From contig JADLCS010000051.1 in the NCBI GenBank assembly GCA_020847075.1, positions 1 to 46,799 of the forward strand: a stretch of DNA of 46,799 nt. The letters run 5' to 3'. The translations under genes were made by a program, and so were the position numbers. This document shows, one piece after another, positions 35,199 to 43,589 of this stretch. The number at the start of each line of letters is the position of its first letter. Positions within the stretch are counted from its first letter, which is position 1. The notes under the pieces were generated by a model, which saw nothing but the letters and a program-made list of their open reading frames with translations, did not search any database and had not been told where the DNA came from. The stretch comes from Gammaproteobacteria bacterium (GTDB taxonomy: Bacteria; Pseudomonadota; Gammaproteobacteria; SZUA-140).

Positions 35199-37004
35199 AT
35201 GGATCTGACGGTATGGGCCGACCTCGGCTGGCAGGCATGGTTCACCCTCGGGGTGATCGGAGTGATCTTCACCGCGCTGATCGCCACCGAGGCGGGCACC
35301 GACGTGGTGCTGGTCGGCGGCATCACCCTGCTCCTGCTCGCCGGCGTGCTGTCGCCCAGGGAGGCCTTCGCCGGCCTGTCCAATGAAGGCATCCTCACCA
35401 TCGCCGTGCTCTACGTAGTGGTGGCCGGGCTCGAGGCCACGGGCGGCAACACCATCATCGCGGAGCGCTTCCTGCGCCGGCCCAAGTCGGTGCCCAGCGC
35501 GCTCGCCAAGATGATGTTCCCGGTCACCTTCGTCAGCGCCTTCATGAACAACACGCCGGTGGTGGCGATGTTCCTGCCCGCGGTGCACGACTGGGCCAAG
35601 CAGAACCGCATCTCGGTCTCCAAGCTGATGATCCCGCTGAGCTACGCGGCGGTGCTGAGCGGCACGGTGACCATCGTCTCCACGGCGACCAACCTGCTCG
35701 TCAACGGCATGCTGATCGCCGAGAAGGGCCACGGCATGCACATGTTCGAGCTGACCTGGATCGGCATCCCCATCGCCATCGCCGGCGTGCTGTTCGTGAT
35801 CGCCTTCAACCGCTGGCTGCTGCCGGAGCGGCGGGCGGCCAGCGATCAGTTCGGCGACACGCGCGAGTACTCGGCCGAGATGATGGTCGACCCCGCCGGC
35901 CCGCTGGTCGGCAAGACCATCGAACAGGCCGGCCTGCGCCAGTTGACCAACACCTTCCTGGCCGAGATCGAGCGCGAGGGCGAGATCCTATCGGCCGTCG
36001 CGCCGGAGACCCGGCTGTACGCCAACGACCGGCTGATCTTCATCGGCGTCGTCGGCTCGGTGATCGACCTGCAGAAGATCCGCGGCCTCGTCCCCGCCAC
36101 CAATCAGATCTTCAAACTCGGCTCCCCGCGCGTCAACCGCTGCCTGATCGAGGCCGTCGTCTCGCACCGCTGCCCGATCGTCGGCCAGACGGTGCGCGAC
36201 GGCAAGTTCCGCACCCTCTACAACGCGGTCGTGATCGCCGTCGCCCGCAGCGGCGAGCGCCTCAACCAGAAGATCGGCGACATCGTGCTGCAGGCGGGCG
36301 ACACCCTGCTCGTCGAGGCGGACCCGGCGTTCGCGGAGCAGCAGCGCAACTCGCACCATTTCTACCTGGTGAGCCGCGTGGAAGGCTCGGCGCCGGTCAA
36401 TCACGACCGCGCCTATCTCGCGCTGGCGATCCTGATCACCATGATCCTGGTCGCGAGCTTCACCGACCTCGGCATGCTCAAATCGGCGCTGATCGCCGCC
36501 GCCGCGATGCTGTTCCTGCGCTGCTGCACCAGCGCGCAGGCGCGCCGCAGCGTGGAATGGAAGATCATCATCTCGATCGCGGCGGCGTTCGCCCTGGGCA
36601 GCGCGGTGCACAACACCGGCCTCGCGGCGGCGTTCGCCCACAGCATCACGGGCGCCGCCGGCGGCGACGCCTTCTTAAGCCTGGTGGCGATCTACGGCGG
36701 CACCCTGCTGCTGACGGAGCTGATCTCGCACAGCGCCGCGGTCTCGCTGATGTTCCCGATCGCCATCGGCACCGCCGCGGCGCTCGGCATCGACTACATG
36801 CCCTTCGTCGCCGCGGTCACGACGGCGGGATCGCTCGGCTTCGCCACCCCGCTCGGCTACCAGACCCACATGATGGTCTACAGCCCCGGCGGTTACCGCT
36901 TCACCGACTTCCTGCGCATCGGCATCCCGATGGACATCCTGTGCTGGGCCATCGCCATGCTCATGATCCCGATCGTGTTCCCGCTGGTGCCGGTGGTGAG
37001 GTGA
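35199..37004 (+). CDS. SLC13-family anion permease with two TrkA-C domains
   Basis: A 601-aa inner-membrane transporter of the DASS/SLC13 type (Na+- or H+-coupled sulfate, phosphate or carboxylate uptake). Two halves of membrane helices carry the pseudo-repeat signatures MNNTPVVAMFLPAV and TELISHSAAVSLMFPIA. They are separated by two RCK-C/TrkA-C regulatory domains (about 215-295 and 310-385, e.g. GPLVGKTIEQAGLRQ and CPIVGQTVRDGKFR). The N-terminal half of the family is often annotated as sulfate permease, but substrate cannot be read here. The ATG at 35199 has AGGGGA about 9 nt upstream. Confidence 0.9.
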   Translation: MDLTVWADLGWQAWFTLGVIGVIFTALIATEAGTDVVLVGGITLLLLAGVLSPREAFAGLSNEGILTIAVLYVVVAGLEATGGNTIIAERFLRRPKSVPSALAKMMFPVTFVSAFMNNTPVVAMFLPAVHDWAKQNRISVSKLMIPLSYAAVLSGTVTIVSTATNLLVNGMLIAEKGHGMHMFELTWIGIPIAIAGVLFVIAFNRWLLPERRAASDQFGDTREYSAEMMVDPAGPLVGKTIEQAGLRQLTNTFLAEIEREGEILSAVAPETRLYANDRLIFIGVVGSVIDLQKIRGLVPATNQIFKLGSPRVNRCLIEAVVSHRCPIVGQTVRDGKFRTLYNAVVIAVARSGERLNQKIGDIVLQAGDTLLVEADPAFAEQQRNSHHFYLVSRVEGSAPVNHDRAYLALAILITMILVASFTDLGMLKSALIAAAAMLFLRCCTSAQARRSVEWKIIISIAAAFALGSAVHNTGLAAAFAHSITGAAGGDAFLSLVAIYGGTLLLTELISHSAAVSLMFPIAIGTAAALGIDYMPFVAAVTTAGSLGFATPLGYQTHMMVYSPGGYRFTDFLRIGIPMDILCWAIAMLMIPIVFPLVPVVR

Positions 37005-37016
37005 TGATAAAAACGA

Positions 37017-37045
37017 GGACTAAGGACTGAGTGATGAGGACTGAG
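37017..37045 (+). repeat. GGACTAA heptamers and CTGAGTAAAA box after the permease
   Basis: Twelve bases after the permease stop the coding strand reads GGACTAAGGACTGAGTGATGAGGACTGAGTAAAACA. It is the same design as after pgeF and ppx. The next 120 nt (to 37168) show nothing else. Confidence 0.85.
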
Positions 37046-37168
37046 TAAAACAATAAAACATCGCGCCCGGATGAGACACAGCGGAATCCGGAAGCACATC
37101 AATCCTTGTCCCGCCCCCCTTGAATTCCGACGCATGCGCGCCCACGTGCGGGCGACAGGCCCCAGCCT

Positions 37169-37240
37169 GTAGGTTGGGCTGAGCACGGCGAAGCCCAACG
37201 GGGCGTTGGCGTTGGGCTTCATCCATTCAGCCCAACCTAC
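37169..37240. repeat. REP pair (GTAGGTTGGGCTGAGC type)
   Basis: GTAGGTTGGGCTGAGCACGGCGAAGCCCAAC (cited in parts; 37169-37199) and an inverted partner ending AGCCCAACCTAC at 37240. Same family as 24003-24087. Confidence 0.9.
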
Positions 37241-37246
37241 GATGAT

Positions 37247-37302
37247 TCAACCCTCAACCCTCAACCCTCAGTCCTTAGTCCTTAGTCCTTAGTCCTTAGT
37301 CC
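37247..37302 (-). repeat. two heptamer tracts after ppk: (GGACTAA)4.7 and (GGGTTGA)3
   Basis: On the ppk coding strand, five bases after the stop codon, come 4.7 copies of GGACTAA (37302-37270) and then three of GGGTTGA (37267-37247). Two different heptamers adjoin in register. With the tract at 37017 they bracket the REP pair in mirror orientation. Confidence 0.95.
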
Positions 37303-37307
37303 TGGTT

Positions 37308-39416
37308 TTAAGCCCTTTCCGCCAGCGTCTCCAGCAGCGTCTGCTGCGCCGAGAACGGGTGGGCGCGCCCCTTGACGCCGACGCGCTCGTAGCTGCCGTC
37401 GGTATTGAGGGTCCAGGCCTGCAGATTATCCTTGAGGTAATGTTGCAGGTCCTTGTATACCCGTTTGCGCAGGGCGGCGTCCGGGATCGGATAGGCGATC
37501 TCGACGCGGCGGAACATGTTACGCTCCATCCAGTCCGCGCTGGAGCAGAAGATCTCGGGCGCGCCGTCGTTCTCGAAGTAATAGATACGCGTATGCTCGA
37601 GGAAACGCCCGATGACGGAGCGCACGCGGATGCGGTCGGAGATGCCGGCCAGGCCCGGGCGCAGGCTGCAGATGCCGCGCACGATCAGATCGATCTCCAC
37701 CCCGGCCCGGGAGGCGGCGTACAGGGTCTGGATCAGTTGTGGCTCGATCAAGGCGTTGACCTTGATGATGATGCGCGCGGACTTGCCCGCCGCGGCATTC
37801 TCGGCCTCGCGCTGGATCTTCTGCAGCAGGCCCTTGTGCAGCGTGAAGGGCGATTGCAGCAGGCGGTTGAGCTTCACCACCTTGCCGAGGCTGGTGAGCT
37901 GCTGGAACACGCTGTGCACGTCCTCGCCGATCGCCTTGTCGCAGGTGAACAGGCCATAGTCGGTATACAGGCGGGCGGTGCGCGAATGGTAATTGCCGGT
38001 GCTCAGGTGCACATAATGATTGAGCTGCCGGCCCTCGCGCCGCACCACCAGCAGCATCTTGGCATGCGTCTTGTAACCGACGATGCCGTACACGACATGG
38101 GCGCCTGCCTCCTGCAGCCGGTTGGCGAGCTTTACATTGGCCTCCTCGTCGAAGCGCGCGCGCAGCTCGATCACCACCGTGACCTCCTTGCCGCTGTGCG
38201 CGGCACCGACCAGCGAGTCGACGATGGCCGAGTCGGAACCCGTACGGTACAGCGTCTGCTTGATGCTGAGCACGTGCGGATCGGACGCGGCCTGGCGCAC
38301 GAACTCGATCACCGGGGCGAACGACTCGAAGGGGTGATGCAGCAGGATGTCGCCCTTGCGGATGGCCTCGAACATGTCGGCGCCGGCGATGAGTTGCGCG
38401 GGCCGGCTGGGAGTGAACGAGGGAAACTTGAGATCGGGGCGGTCCACTGTGTCGACGATATCGATCAGACGGTGCAGATTGACCGGGCCGTCCGCCTGGT
38501 AGAGGTCGTCGCGCGTCAGCCCGAACTGCTCGAGCAGGAACTCGACCAGGTCGTCCGGGCAGTTGTCGGCGATCTCCAGCCGGACGGAATCGCCGTAGTG
38601 GCGCGAGAACAGCTCGCCCTCGACCGCGCGCAGCAGGTCGTCGACCTCCTCCTCGTCCACGAACAGGTCGCTGTTACGCGTGACGCGAAACTGGTAACAG
38701 CCGGTGACGCTCATGCCGTGAAAGAGGTCGTCGGCGTAGGCGTGGATGATGGAGGACAGGAACACGAAGTCGTGTGGTCCGCCGCCGGTCCCCTCCTCCG
38801 GCAGGCGGATGATGCGCGGCAACGAACGCGGCACCTGCACCACGGCGAGCCCGCTGTTGCGTCCGAAGGCGTCCTTGCCGGTCAGCGAGACGATGAAATT
38901 GAGGCTCTTGTTCAGCATGCGCGGAAACGGGTGCGCCGGATCGAGCCCGAGCGGGCTCAGGATGGGCAGCAGCTCGTCGTGAAAGAACCGGCGCAGCCAG
39001 GCCTCCTGCCGTTCGCTCCAGTCGGAGCGGCGGATCGCGCGGATATTGTGCTCGGCCAGCCGCGGCAGCACGATCTCGTTCAGGATCTGATACTGGCGCT
39101 TCACCAGCATCTTCGCGCGCGCGTGAATCGTCTTCAGCACATCGACGGGGGAGAGATTGTCCGGCCCACTCTGGGACGAACCGACGTCGACCTTCTGCTT
39201 GAAACCCGCCACGCGGATCTCGAAAAACTCGTCGAGGATGGTCGAGGCGATACAGAGGAACCGCAGGCGCTCCAGCAGCGGGACGCTCTCGTCCTCCGCC
39301 TGCAGCAGTACGCGCCAGTTGAATTCGAGATGACTGAGTTCGCGGTTGATGTAGAGATCGGGCTGCCTGAGGTCCATATCTCCCGACCCGGGGAATTTTG
39401 GCGACTTGTCGAGCAT
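37308..39416 (-). CDS. ppk: Polyphosphate kinase 1
   Basis: A 702-aa enzyme that polymerises ATP gamma-phosphate into polyphosphate. The N-terminal helical domain (YINRELSHLEFNWRVL) is followed by the head domain and two phospholipase-D-like C domains. Autophosphorylated His470 lies in HLSTGNYHSRTARLY, and second catalytic His608 in EHTRIYYFEND. The length equals typical Ppk1 (about 690-710 aa). The start used is the ATG at 39416; an ATG at 39377 (MDLRQPDLYINREL) is nearer the family start and may be real. ppx is on the other strand 15 kb away. The region up to the porin gene contains a Pho box, but it points away from ppk. Confidence 0.96.
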   Translation of the reverse strand: MLDKSPKFPGSGDMDLRQPDLYINRELSHLEFNWRVLLQAEDESVPLLERLRFLCIASTILDEFFEIRVAGFKQKVDVGSSQSGPDNLSPVDVLKTIHARAKMLVKRQYQILNEIVLPRLAEHNIRAIRRSDWSERQEAWLRRFFHDELLPILSPLGLDPAHPFPRMLNKSLNFIVSLTGKDAFGRNSGLAVVQVPRSLPRIIRLPEEGTGGGPHDFVFLSSIIHAYADDLFHGMSVTGCYQFRVTRNSDLFVDEEEVDDLLRAVEGELFSRHYGDSVRLEIADNCPDDLVEFLLEQFGLTRDDLYQADGPVNLHRLIDIVDTVDRPDLKFPSFTPSRPAQLIAGADMFEAIRKGDILLHHPFESFAPVIEFVRQAASDPHVLSIKQTLYRTGSDSAIVDSLVGAAHSGKEVTVVIELRARFDEEANVKLANRLQEAGAHVVYGIVGYKTHAKMLLVVRREGRQLNHYVHLSTGNYHSRTARLYTDYGLFTCDKAIGEDVHSVFQQLTSLGKVVKLNRLLQSPFTLHKGLLQKIQREAENAAAGKSARIIIKVNALIEPQLIQTLYAASRAGVEIDLIVRGICSLRPGLAGISDRIRVRSVIGRFLEHTRIYYFENDGAPEIFCSSADWMERNMFRRVEIAYPIPDAALRKRVYKDLQHYLKDNLQAWTLNTDGSYERVGVKGRAHPFSAQQTLLETLAERA

Positions 39417-39605
39417 AAGGGCGGAATATTACAGATTCATGACGGGCCGGACCCGACCGCGGCGCTATATCCCTGTATTTCGCGGCAGTATATCACGGCC
39501 TCCCCCTGCGCCGCCGCTGCCGCGGACGACCGGGCGCCGGGTATGCATCCTCATGGACCGATCGATCCACGCCACCCCGGGCGCGGAAACCGCCGCGCGC
39601 CCGCA

Positions 39606-39639
39606 CTGTCATAAAGCTGAAACACTGGAGAAACATAAT
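39606..39639 (+). promoter_or_regulatory. Pho-box promoter toward the porin
   Basis: CTGTCATAAAGCTGAAAC (39606-39623) matches 15 of 18 positions of the PhoB consensus, with the first TGTCA half perfect. Ten bases later comes CATAAT (39634-39639), a 5/6 -10 hexamer, exactly the spacing of PhoB-activated promoters. Transcription would run rightward from about 39646 into the porin gene, leaving a 209-nt leader. Confidence 0.72.
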
Positions 39640-39718
39640 CCGCCCCGTGTCGATAATGCACCGCGGCGACCCCGGAGCGACTTAGTCTCTGAGGCGCCAT
39701 GTGAATCGCACGCACCCG

Positions 39719-39736
39719 ATTGTCGCGAAAATGTGA
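39719..39736 (+). promoter_or_regulatory. weaker Pho-box-like site
   Basis: TTGTCGCGAAAATGTGAC matches 12 of 18 positions of the Pho box. It has both TGT half-site cores but no suitable -10 downstream, so it may be a secondary site or chance. The rest of the 438-nt gap 39417-39854 shows no other feature. Confidence 0.3.
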
Positions 39737-39854
39737 CACGAGGCTTGTGGCGCGAATCGATAACCGATGTAATACAGGCGGTCTGCCGCACGGGATTTTC
39801 AATAGACCAAAGCAGACATCTATAAGCAGTGGGAAACAACGAAGGGAGACTCAG

Positions 39855-40925
39855 ATGAAACGAAAGAGTATCGCAATCGCCGTGGCCGGAACGCTGGCGC
39901 TGCCGGCATCGATATCGACCGCCTCGGCCCTGGAGATCTACGGCAAGGCCCATGGCTCGATCGATTTTTCCAGCAACGACGATGAGGCGCCGGGCAACGA
40001 CGACAGCACGCTGGCGTTCAGCAATAACGCCTCGCGCATCGGATTCAAGGGCGACGAACAGATCAGCGACGACCTGACCGTGACCTATCAGGCCGAGACC
40101 GTCATCGACCTCGACTCCGGCGGCTGGGGCGGCGGCCGCAACACCTACATCGGTCTGAAGGGAGGCTTCGGCGAGGTCCGCGCCGGGCTGCACGACAGTC
40201 CGTACAAGATGGCCACTTACGATATGTTCGGCGATACCCGCGCCGACTACAACGCCATCATCGGCTCGATCAACGGTTCGGTCGATTTCGACGAGCGCAC
40301 GCCGAACACCCTCCTCTACCTGTCGCCCGATATCAACGGCTTCCAGTTTCAGGGCGCGTACATCCTGGGCAATTCCGCCGCGGACGACGATCTGCCGGAC
40401 GCCGAGGAGCCGGACAACACCGGCTTCAGCCTGGCCGGCACGTACAGCCGGGGGCCGTTGTCGCTGAGCCTCGCGCTGGAGACCTTCGGCATCGAGGCGC
40501 AGACCGGAGAACCGACCGACGACGCGCAGGCGGTCAAGTTCGGCGCGGGATGGGATTTCGGTCAGGGCACCAAGCTGAATTTCATCTATGAGTCCGCCGA
40601 ATCGGGCGAGACGGACGAGAGCCGCGACGCCTTCTACCTCGGCGCGATGCACAAAATGAGCGATAAGACGACCCTGAAGCTGGCCCTGGGCCGGGCCGAC
40701 GACCTCGACAGCGCCGACGAGACCGGCGCCTCGTACCTGGCGCTGGGCCTGTCGCACAAGCTGTCGAAGGATACCGAGCTCTACGGGCTGTTCGCCAGCG
40801 TCAGCAACGACGATGCCGCCGAGTACCGGCTGGACGGGGTCGGCTTCCCCGCCGCGGCCACCGGCCCGACGCTCTCCTCGCTGAGCTTCGGCATCGTCAA
40901 GAACTTCAGCGCGAAGTTCATGTAA
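39855..40925 (+). CDS. Gram-negative trimeric porin
   Basis: A 356-aa outer-membrane porin. A signal peptide (1-25, ending STASA) precedes a beta-barrel of alternating strands. The first strand (LEIYGKAHGSIDFSS), the RIGFKGDEQISDDLTVTYQAET segment and a C-terminal Phe-rich strand ending in KNFSAKFM fit the Neisserial/Bordetella-type porin family. The Asp-rich loops (DDEAPGNDDS, AADDDLPDAEEPDN) may bind cations. Behind a Pho-box promoter, it is probably induced in phosphate starvation. AAGGGAG precedes the ATG. Confidence 0.9.
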   Translation: MKRKSIAIAVAGTLALPASISTASALEIYGKAHGSIDFSSNDDEAPGNDDSTLAFSNNASRIGFKGDEQISDDLTVTYQAETVIDLDSGGWGGGRNTYIGLKGGFGEVRAGLHDSPYKMATYDMFGDTRADYNAIIGSINGSVDFDERTPNTLLYLSPDINGFQFQGAYILGNSAADDDLPDAEEPDNTGFSLAGTYSRGPLSLSLALETFGIEAQTGEPTDDAQAVKFGAGWDFGQGTKLNFIYESAESGETDESRDAFYLGAMHKMSDKTTLKLALGRADDLDSADETGASYLALGLSHKLSKDTELYGLFASVSNDDAAEYRLDGVGFPAAATGPTLSSLSFGIVKNFSAKFM

Positions 40926-40950
40926 TCGAGCCGCTCCCCGGTCCGATCTT

Positions 40951-40979
40951 CGGGGCGCCTGATGGCGCCCCGTTTTTTT
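40951..40979 (+). terminator. intrinsic terminator of the porin gene
   Basis: CGGGGCGCC (40951-40959) pairs with GGCGCCCCG (40964-40972), loop TGAT, then seven Ts. It ends 14 nt before the convergent SPFH gene. Confidence 0.95.
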
Positions 40980-40992
40980 CGGGCGTTTCGCC

Positions 40993-41838
40993 CTATCTCC
41001 CCAGCGCGCTCATGATGCCGCGCACGGCGGCCGGCAGGTCCGCCGGCAAGACGACGATCTTGGCGTTCGGCGAACCGGACAGATGCTTCACCGCCTCGAT
41101 GTATTTCTCGCCCAGCAGGTACACGGCCGGCAGTTCCTGGTCGCGCACCGCCTGGCTCACCTTGTCGATGGCCGTCTGGCTGGCCTCGGCCAGCACCACC
41201 TGCGCCTGCGCGTCGCGTTTCGAGGCCTCGAGCCGGCCCTCCGCCTCCAGGATGGCGGCGGTCTTCTCGCCCTCCGCCCGCGTCACCGTCGCGCGGCGCT
41301 GGCGTTCCGCCGCGGCCTGCTCCTCCATCGCCTTCTGCATGGTCGGCGAGGGATTGATGTCCTGGATCTCCACCGTCTTCAGCGTGATGCCCCAGTCGGC
41401 GATGTCGTCCGAGATCGCGGTCTTGAGTCGGGTCTTGATCAGCTCGCGCGAGGACAGCGCGTCGTCGAGATCCATCTCGCCGATGATCGCGCGCAGCGAG
41501 GTCTGCACCAGGGTGCGGATGGCGAGCGTGTAATCCTCCACGCCGTAGACGGCCTTCTCCGGCGCGATGATGTTGATGTAGGCCACCGCGTTGGCGATGA
41601 TCACGGCGTTGTCCCGGGTGATCACCTCCTGCGAAGGGATGTCGAGCACGATGTCCTTGGTCGTGACGCGGTAGGCCACGGTATCGATGTAGGGCACGAT
41701 GATATTGAGCCCCGGCCCGAGCGTGGAATGGTACTTGCCGAGGCGCTGCACCACGTGTTTGAAGCCCTGCGGCACGATGCGTACGCCCAGCCCGATGGTG
41801 ATGATCACCAGCACGACGAAGACCGCTATGACTACCAT
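40993..41838 (-). CDS. SPFH/Band-7 membrane protein, QmcA-like
   Basis: A 281-aa protein with one N-terminal helix (VVIAVFVVLVIITIGLG), a stomatin/prohibitin SPFH domain (about 25-200, VPQGFKHVVQRLGKY, ITRDNAVIIANAVAYI) and a charged coiled coil (about 190-245, AAERQRRATVTRAEGEKTAAIL). It assembles oligomers that scaffold membrane proteins, often with FtsH. The ATG at 41838 follows AAGGAG at 7 nt. It is downstream of the nfeD-type gene, the usual partnership. Confidence 0.94.
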   Translation of the reverse strand: MVVIAVFVVLVIITIGLGVRIVPQGFKHVVQRLGKYHSTLGPGLNIIVPYIDTVAYRVTTKDIVLDIPSQEVITRDNAVIIANAVAYINIIAPEKAVYGVEDYTLAIRTLVQTSLRAIIGEMDLDDALSSRELIKTRLKTAISDDIADWGITLKTVEIQDINPSPTMQKAMEEQAAAERQRRATVTRAEGEKTAAILEAEGRLEASKRDAQAQVVLAEASQTAIDKVSQAVRDQELPAVYLLGEKYIEAVKHLSGSPNAKIVVLPADLPAAVRGIMSALGR

Positions 41839-41875
41839 GAGATCGCTCCTTGCCGAAAGTATCGCATCGCCGCCT

Positions 41876-42331
41876 TCACCGCTTCTCGACGATGAGCGTG
41901 TTTCCCGAGATGTCCTTGACGAAGACGCGGTCGCCGGCCGCGACGGGCTGCTCGCACAGGAACGGCCATTCCTCCGCACCCAGCAGCGGCGTCGCGAAGC
42001 GCACCACGCCGCGCGCGGCGCCGGACGGCATCCGCACCACCTGACCGCTCTCCCCCAGGATCGCCTCGCGCGCGATGCCGGCCTTGGTGTGATCCTTCAT
42101 GCGCGGACGGACGTAGCGGAACCACAGGAAGGCGAACAGTGAGGACGCCAGCGCCCACAGCAGCAACTGGGCGCCGGGGCCGGTGGCGGGATACAGCCAC
42201 AGCACGCCGGCCACCACCAGCGCCCCCAGGCCGAACCAGAAGACGAAGAAGCTCGCGACGAAGATCTCGGCGATCATGAGCACCATGCCGAACACCAGCC
42301 CGTGCCAGTACTGGACGCCGAATTCCCTCAC
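41876..42331 (-). CDS. NfeD-family membrane protein
   Basis: A 151-aa protein with three hydrophobic helices in residues 10-75 (GMVLMIAEIFVASFFVFWFGLGALVVAG) and a C-terminal OB-fold NfeD domain (about 90-150, GESGQVVRMPSGAARGVVRF..., GDRVFVKDISGNTLIVEKR). NfeD proteins bind the SPFH partner encoded 37 nt downstream. The start is a GTG at 42331 whose ribosome-binding site is crowded by the start, so a downstream ATG is possible. Confidence 0.9.
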   Translation of the reverse strand: MREFGVQYWHGLVFGMVLMIAEIFVASFFVFWFGLGALVVAGVLWLYPATGPGAQLLLWALASSLFAFLWFRYVRPRMKDHTKAGIAREAILGESGQVVRMPSGAARGVVRFATPLLGAEEWPFLCEQPVAAGDRVFVKDISGNTLIVEKR

Positions 42332-42384
42332 TCCTCCTCACCCTTCGCCGATAGGCCGCGGCGACCGCGCCGCCGCCCCTAAGG

Positions 42385-42458
42385 TACCGTAAACGGCCTT
42401 GCCCCGACAGTGCCGGCACCGGAAGGGTCGACAGCGGTTCTATATTTTTGTTACGGTA
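42385..42458. promoter_or_regulatory. inverted repeat TACCGTAA...TTACGGTA upstream of the RND genes
   Basis: TACCGTAA (42385-42392) and TTACGGTA (42451-42458) are perfect inverse copies 58 nt apart, within the 172-nt gap between the NfeD gene and the RND adaptor. They could be two half-sites of a regulator or a stem. The TATATTTTTG between them is AT-rich and may hold a -10. Confidence 0.3.
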
Positions 42459-42503
42459 GGCCCTCCCGTGAATGATTTTCCCCCTCGCAACAAGGAGATA
42501 GTC

Positions 42504-43589
42504 GTGCGTCTTTCCAACCTCGCCCGCCTGCGCCGGGTCGTCGCGCCTCTCCTGCTGGCGCTGTGCCTGTCGCCCGCCGCCGTCCTGGCGGCCGCCCCCG
42601 CCGTCGAGGTCATCGTCGCCGCCGCCCGGCTCGAACGCTTCGACGACCGTATCGAGGCGCTGGGGACGCTCCGCGCCAACGAATCGGTGCAGTTGTCGTC
42701 CTCGATCACTGAGACGGTGAGCGCCGTCAATTTCGACGACGGCGATCGCGTCGCCGCCGGCACGCTGCTGGTCGAGCTGACCAGCGACGAGGAGCACGCC
42801 CAGCTCGAGGAGGCCCGCGCCACCGTGGAGGAGGCGCGCCGGCAGTACGAACGCGTGCAGTCCCTGCAACAGCAGGGTACGGCGGCCGCCTCGCTGCTGG
42901 ACGAACGCCGGCGCGACTGGGATACCGCCAAGGCGCGCCTGACGGCGATCGAATCCCGGCTCAAGGACCGCCTGATCAGGGCGCCGTTCGCGGGCGTGAT
43001 CGGCCTGCGCAACATCAGCGTGGGCGCGCTGGTCGAACCGGGCGACACCATCGCCACGCTGGACGACGACAGCGTCATGAAACTGGAGTTTCCCGTGCCG
43101 AGCATCCACCTCGGCGCGCTGCGCCCGGGCCTGCCCATCGTCGCCCGCTCCGACGCCTTCCCCGGGCGCGAATTCGCCGGCGAGGTGCAGGCGGTCGACA
43201 GCCGTATCGACCCGGTGACGCGCGCGGTGCTGGTGCGGGCGCGGCTGCCCAATCCCGACCATGCGCTGCGGCCCGGGCTGCTGCTGCGCATCGAACTGCG
43301 CAGCAATCCGCGCGACGGCATCGCGATACCGGAAGAGGCGCTGATCGGCCTCGGCGGCACGCAGTCCGTCTTCGTGGTCGATCCGGCGGACAATACCGTG
43401 ACGCAGCGCGAGGTGCGCCTGGGCGGCCGGCGGCCCGGCGTCGCGGAGATCGTCGCCGGGCTGAAGGCCGGCGAGCAGGTCGTCACCCAGGGCACGATCA
43501 AGATCAAGGCCGGTGACCGCGTCTCGATCCTGGCGGTGGACGACGGCACGCGAACCCTGCAGCAGATGCTGGAGCAGGCGCGGCCATGA
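42504..43589 (+). CDS. RND efflux periplasmic adaptor (HlyD/MFP family)
   Basis: A 361-aa periplasmic protein. The N-terminal signal peptide (LLLALCLSPAAVLAA) is followed by barrel-sandwich lipoyl halves (SVQLSSSITETVSAVNFDDGDRVAAGTLLVEL and IRAPFAGVIGLRNISVGALVEPGDTIATL, cited in parts), an alpha-hairpin (about 95-150) and a beta-barrel/MP domain. It links an RND pump to an outer-membrane channel. The start is a GTG at 42504 with AAGGAG 6 nt upstream. It overlaps the pump gene by 4 nt (ATGA). Confidence 0.93.
   Translation: MRLSNLARLRRVVAPLLLALCLSPAAVLAAAPAVEVIVAAARLERFDDRIEALGTLRANESVQLSSSITETVSAVNFDDGDRVAAGTLLVELTSDEEHAQLEEARATVEEARRQYERVQSLQQQGTAAASLLDERRRDWDTAKARLTAIESRLKDRLIRAPFAGVIGLRNISVGALVEPGDTIATLDDDSVMKLEFPVPSIHLGALRPGLPIVARSDAFPGREFAGEVQAVDSRIDPVTRAVLVRARLPNPDHALRPGLLLRIELRSNPRDGIAIPEEALIGLGGTQSVFVVDPADNTVTQREVRLGGRRPGVAEIVAGLKAGEQVVTQGTIKIKAGDRVSILAVDDGTRTLQQMLEQARP

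Noticed and set aside
39406-39825. 139-codon frame upstream of the porin
   Set aside because: Low-complexity, no ribosome-binding site, and it covers the Pho-box promoter.
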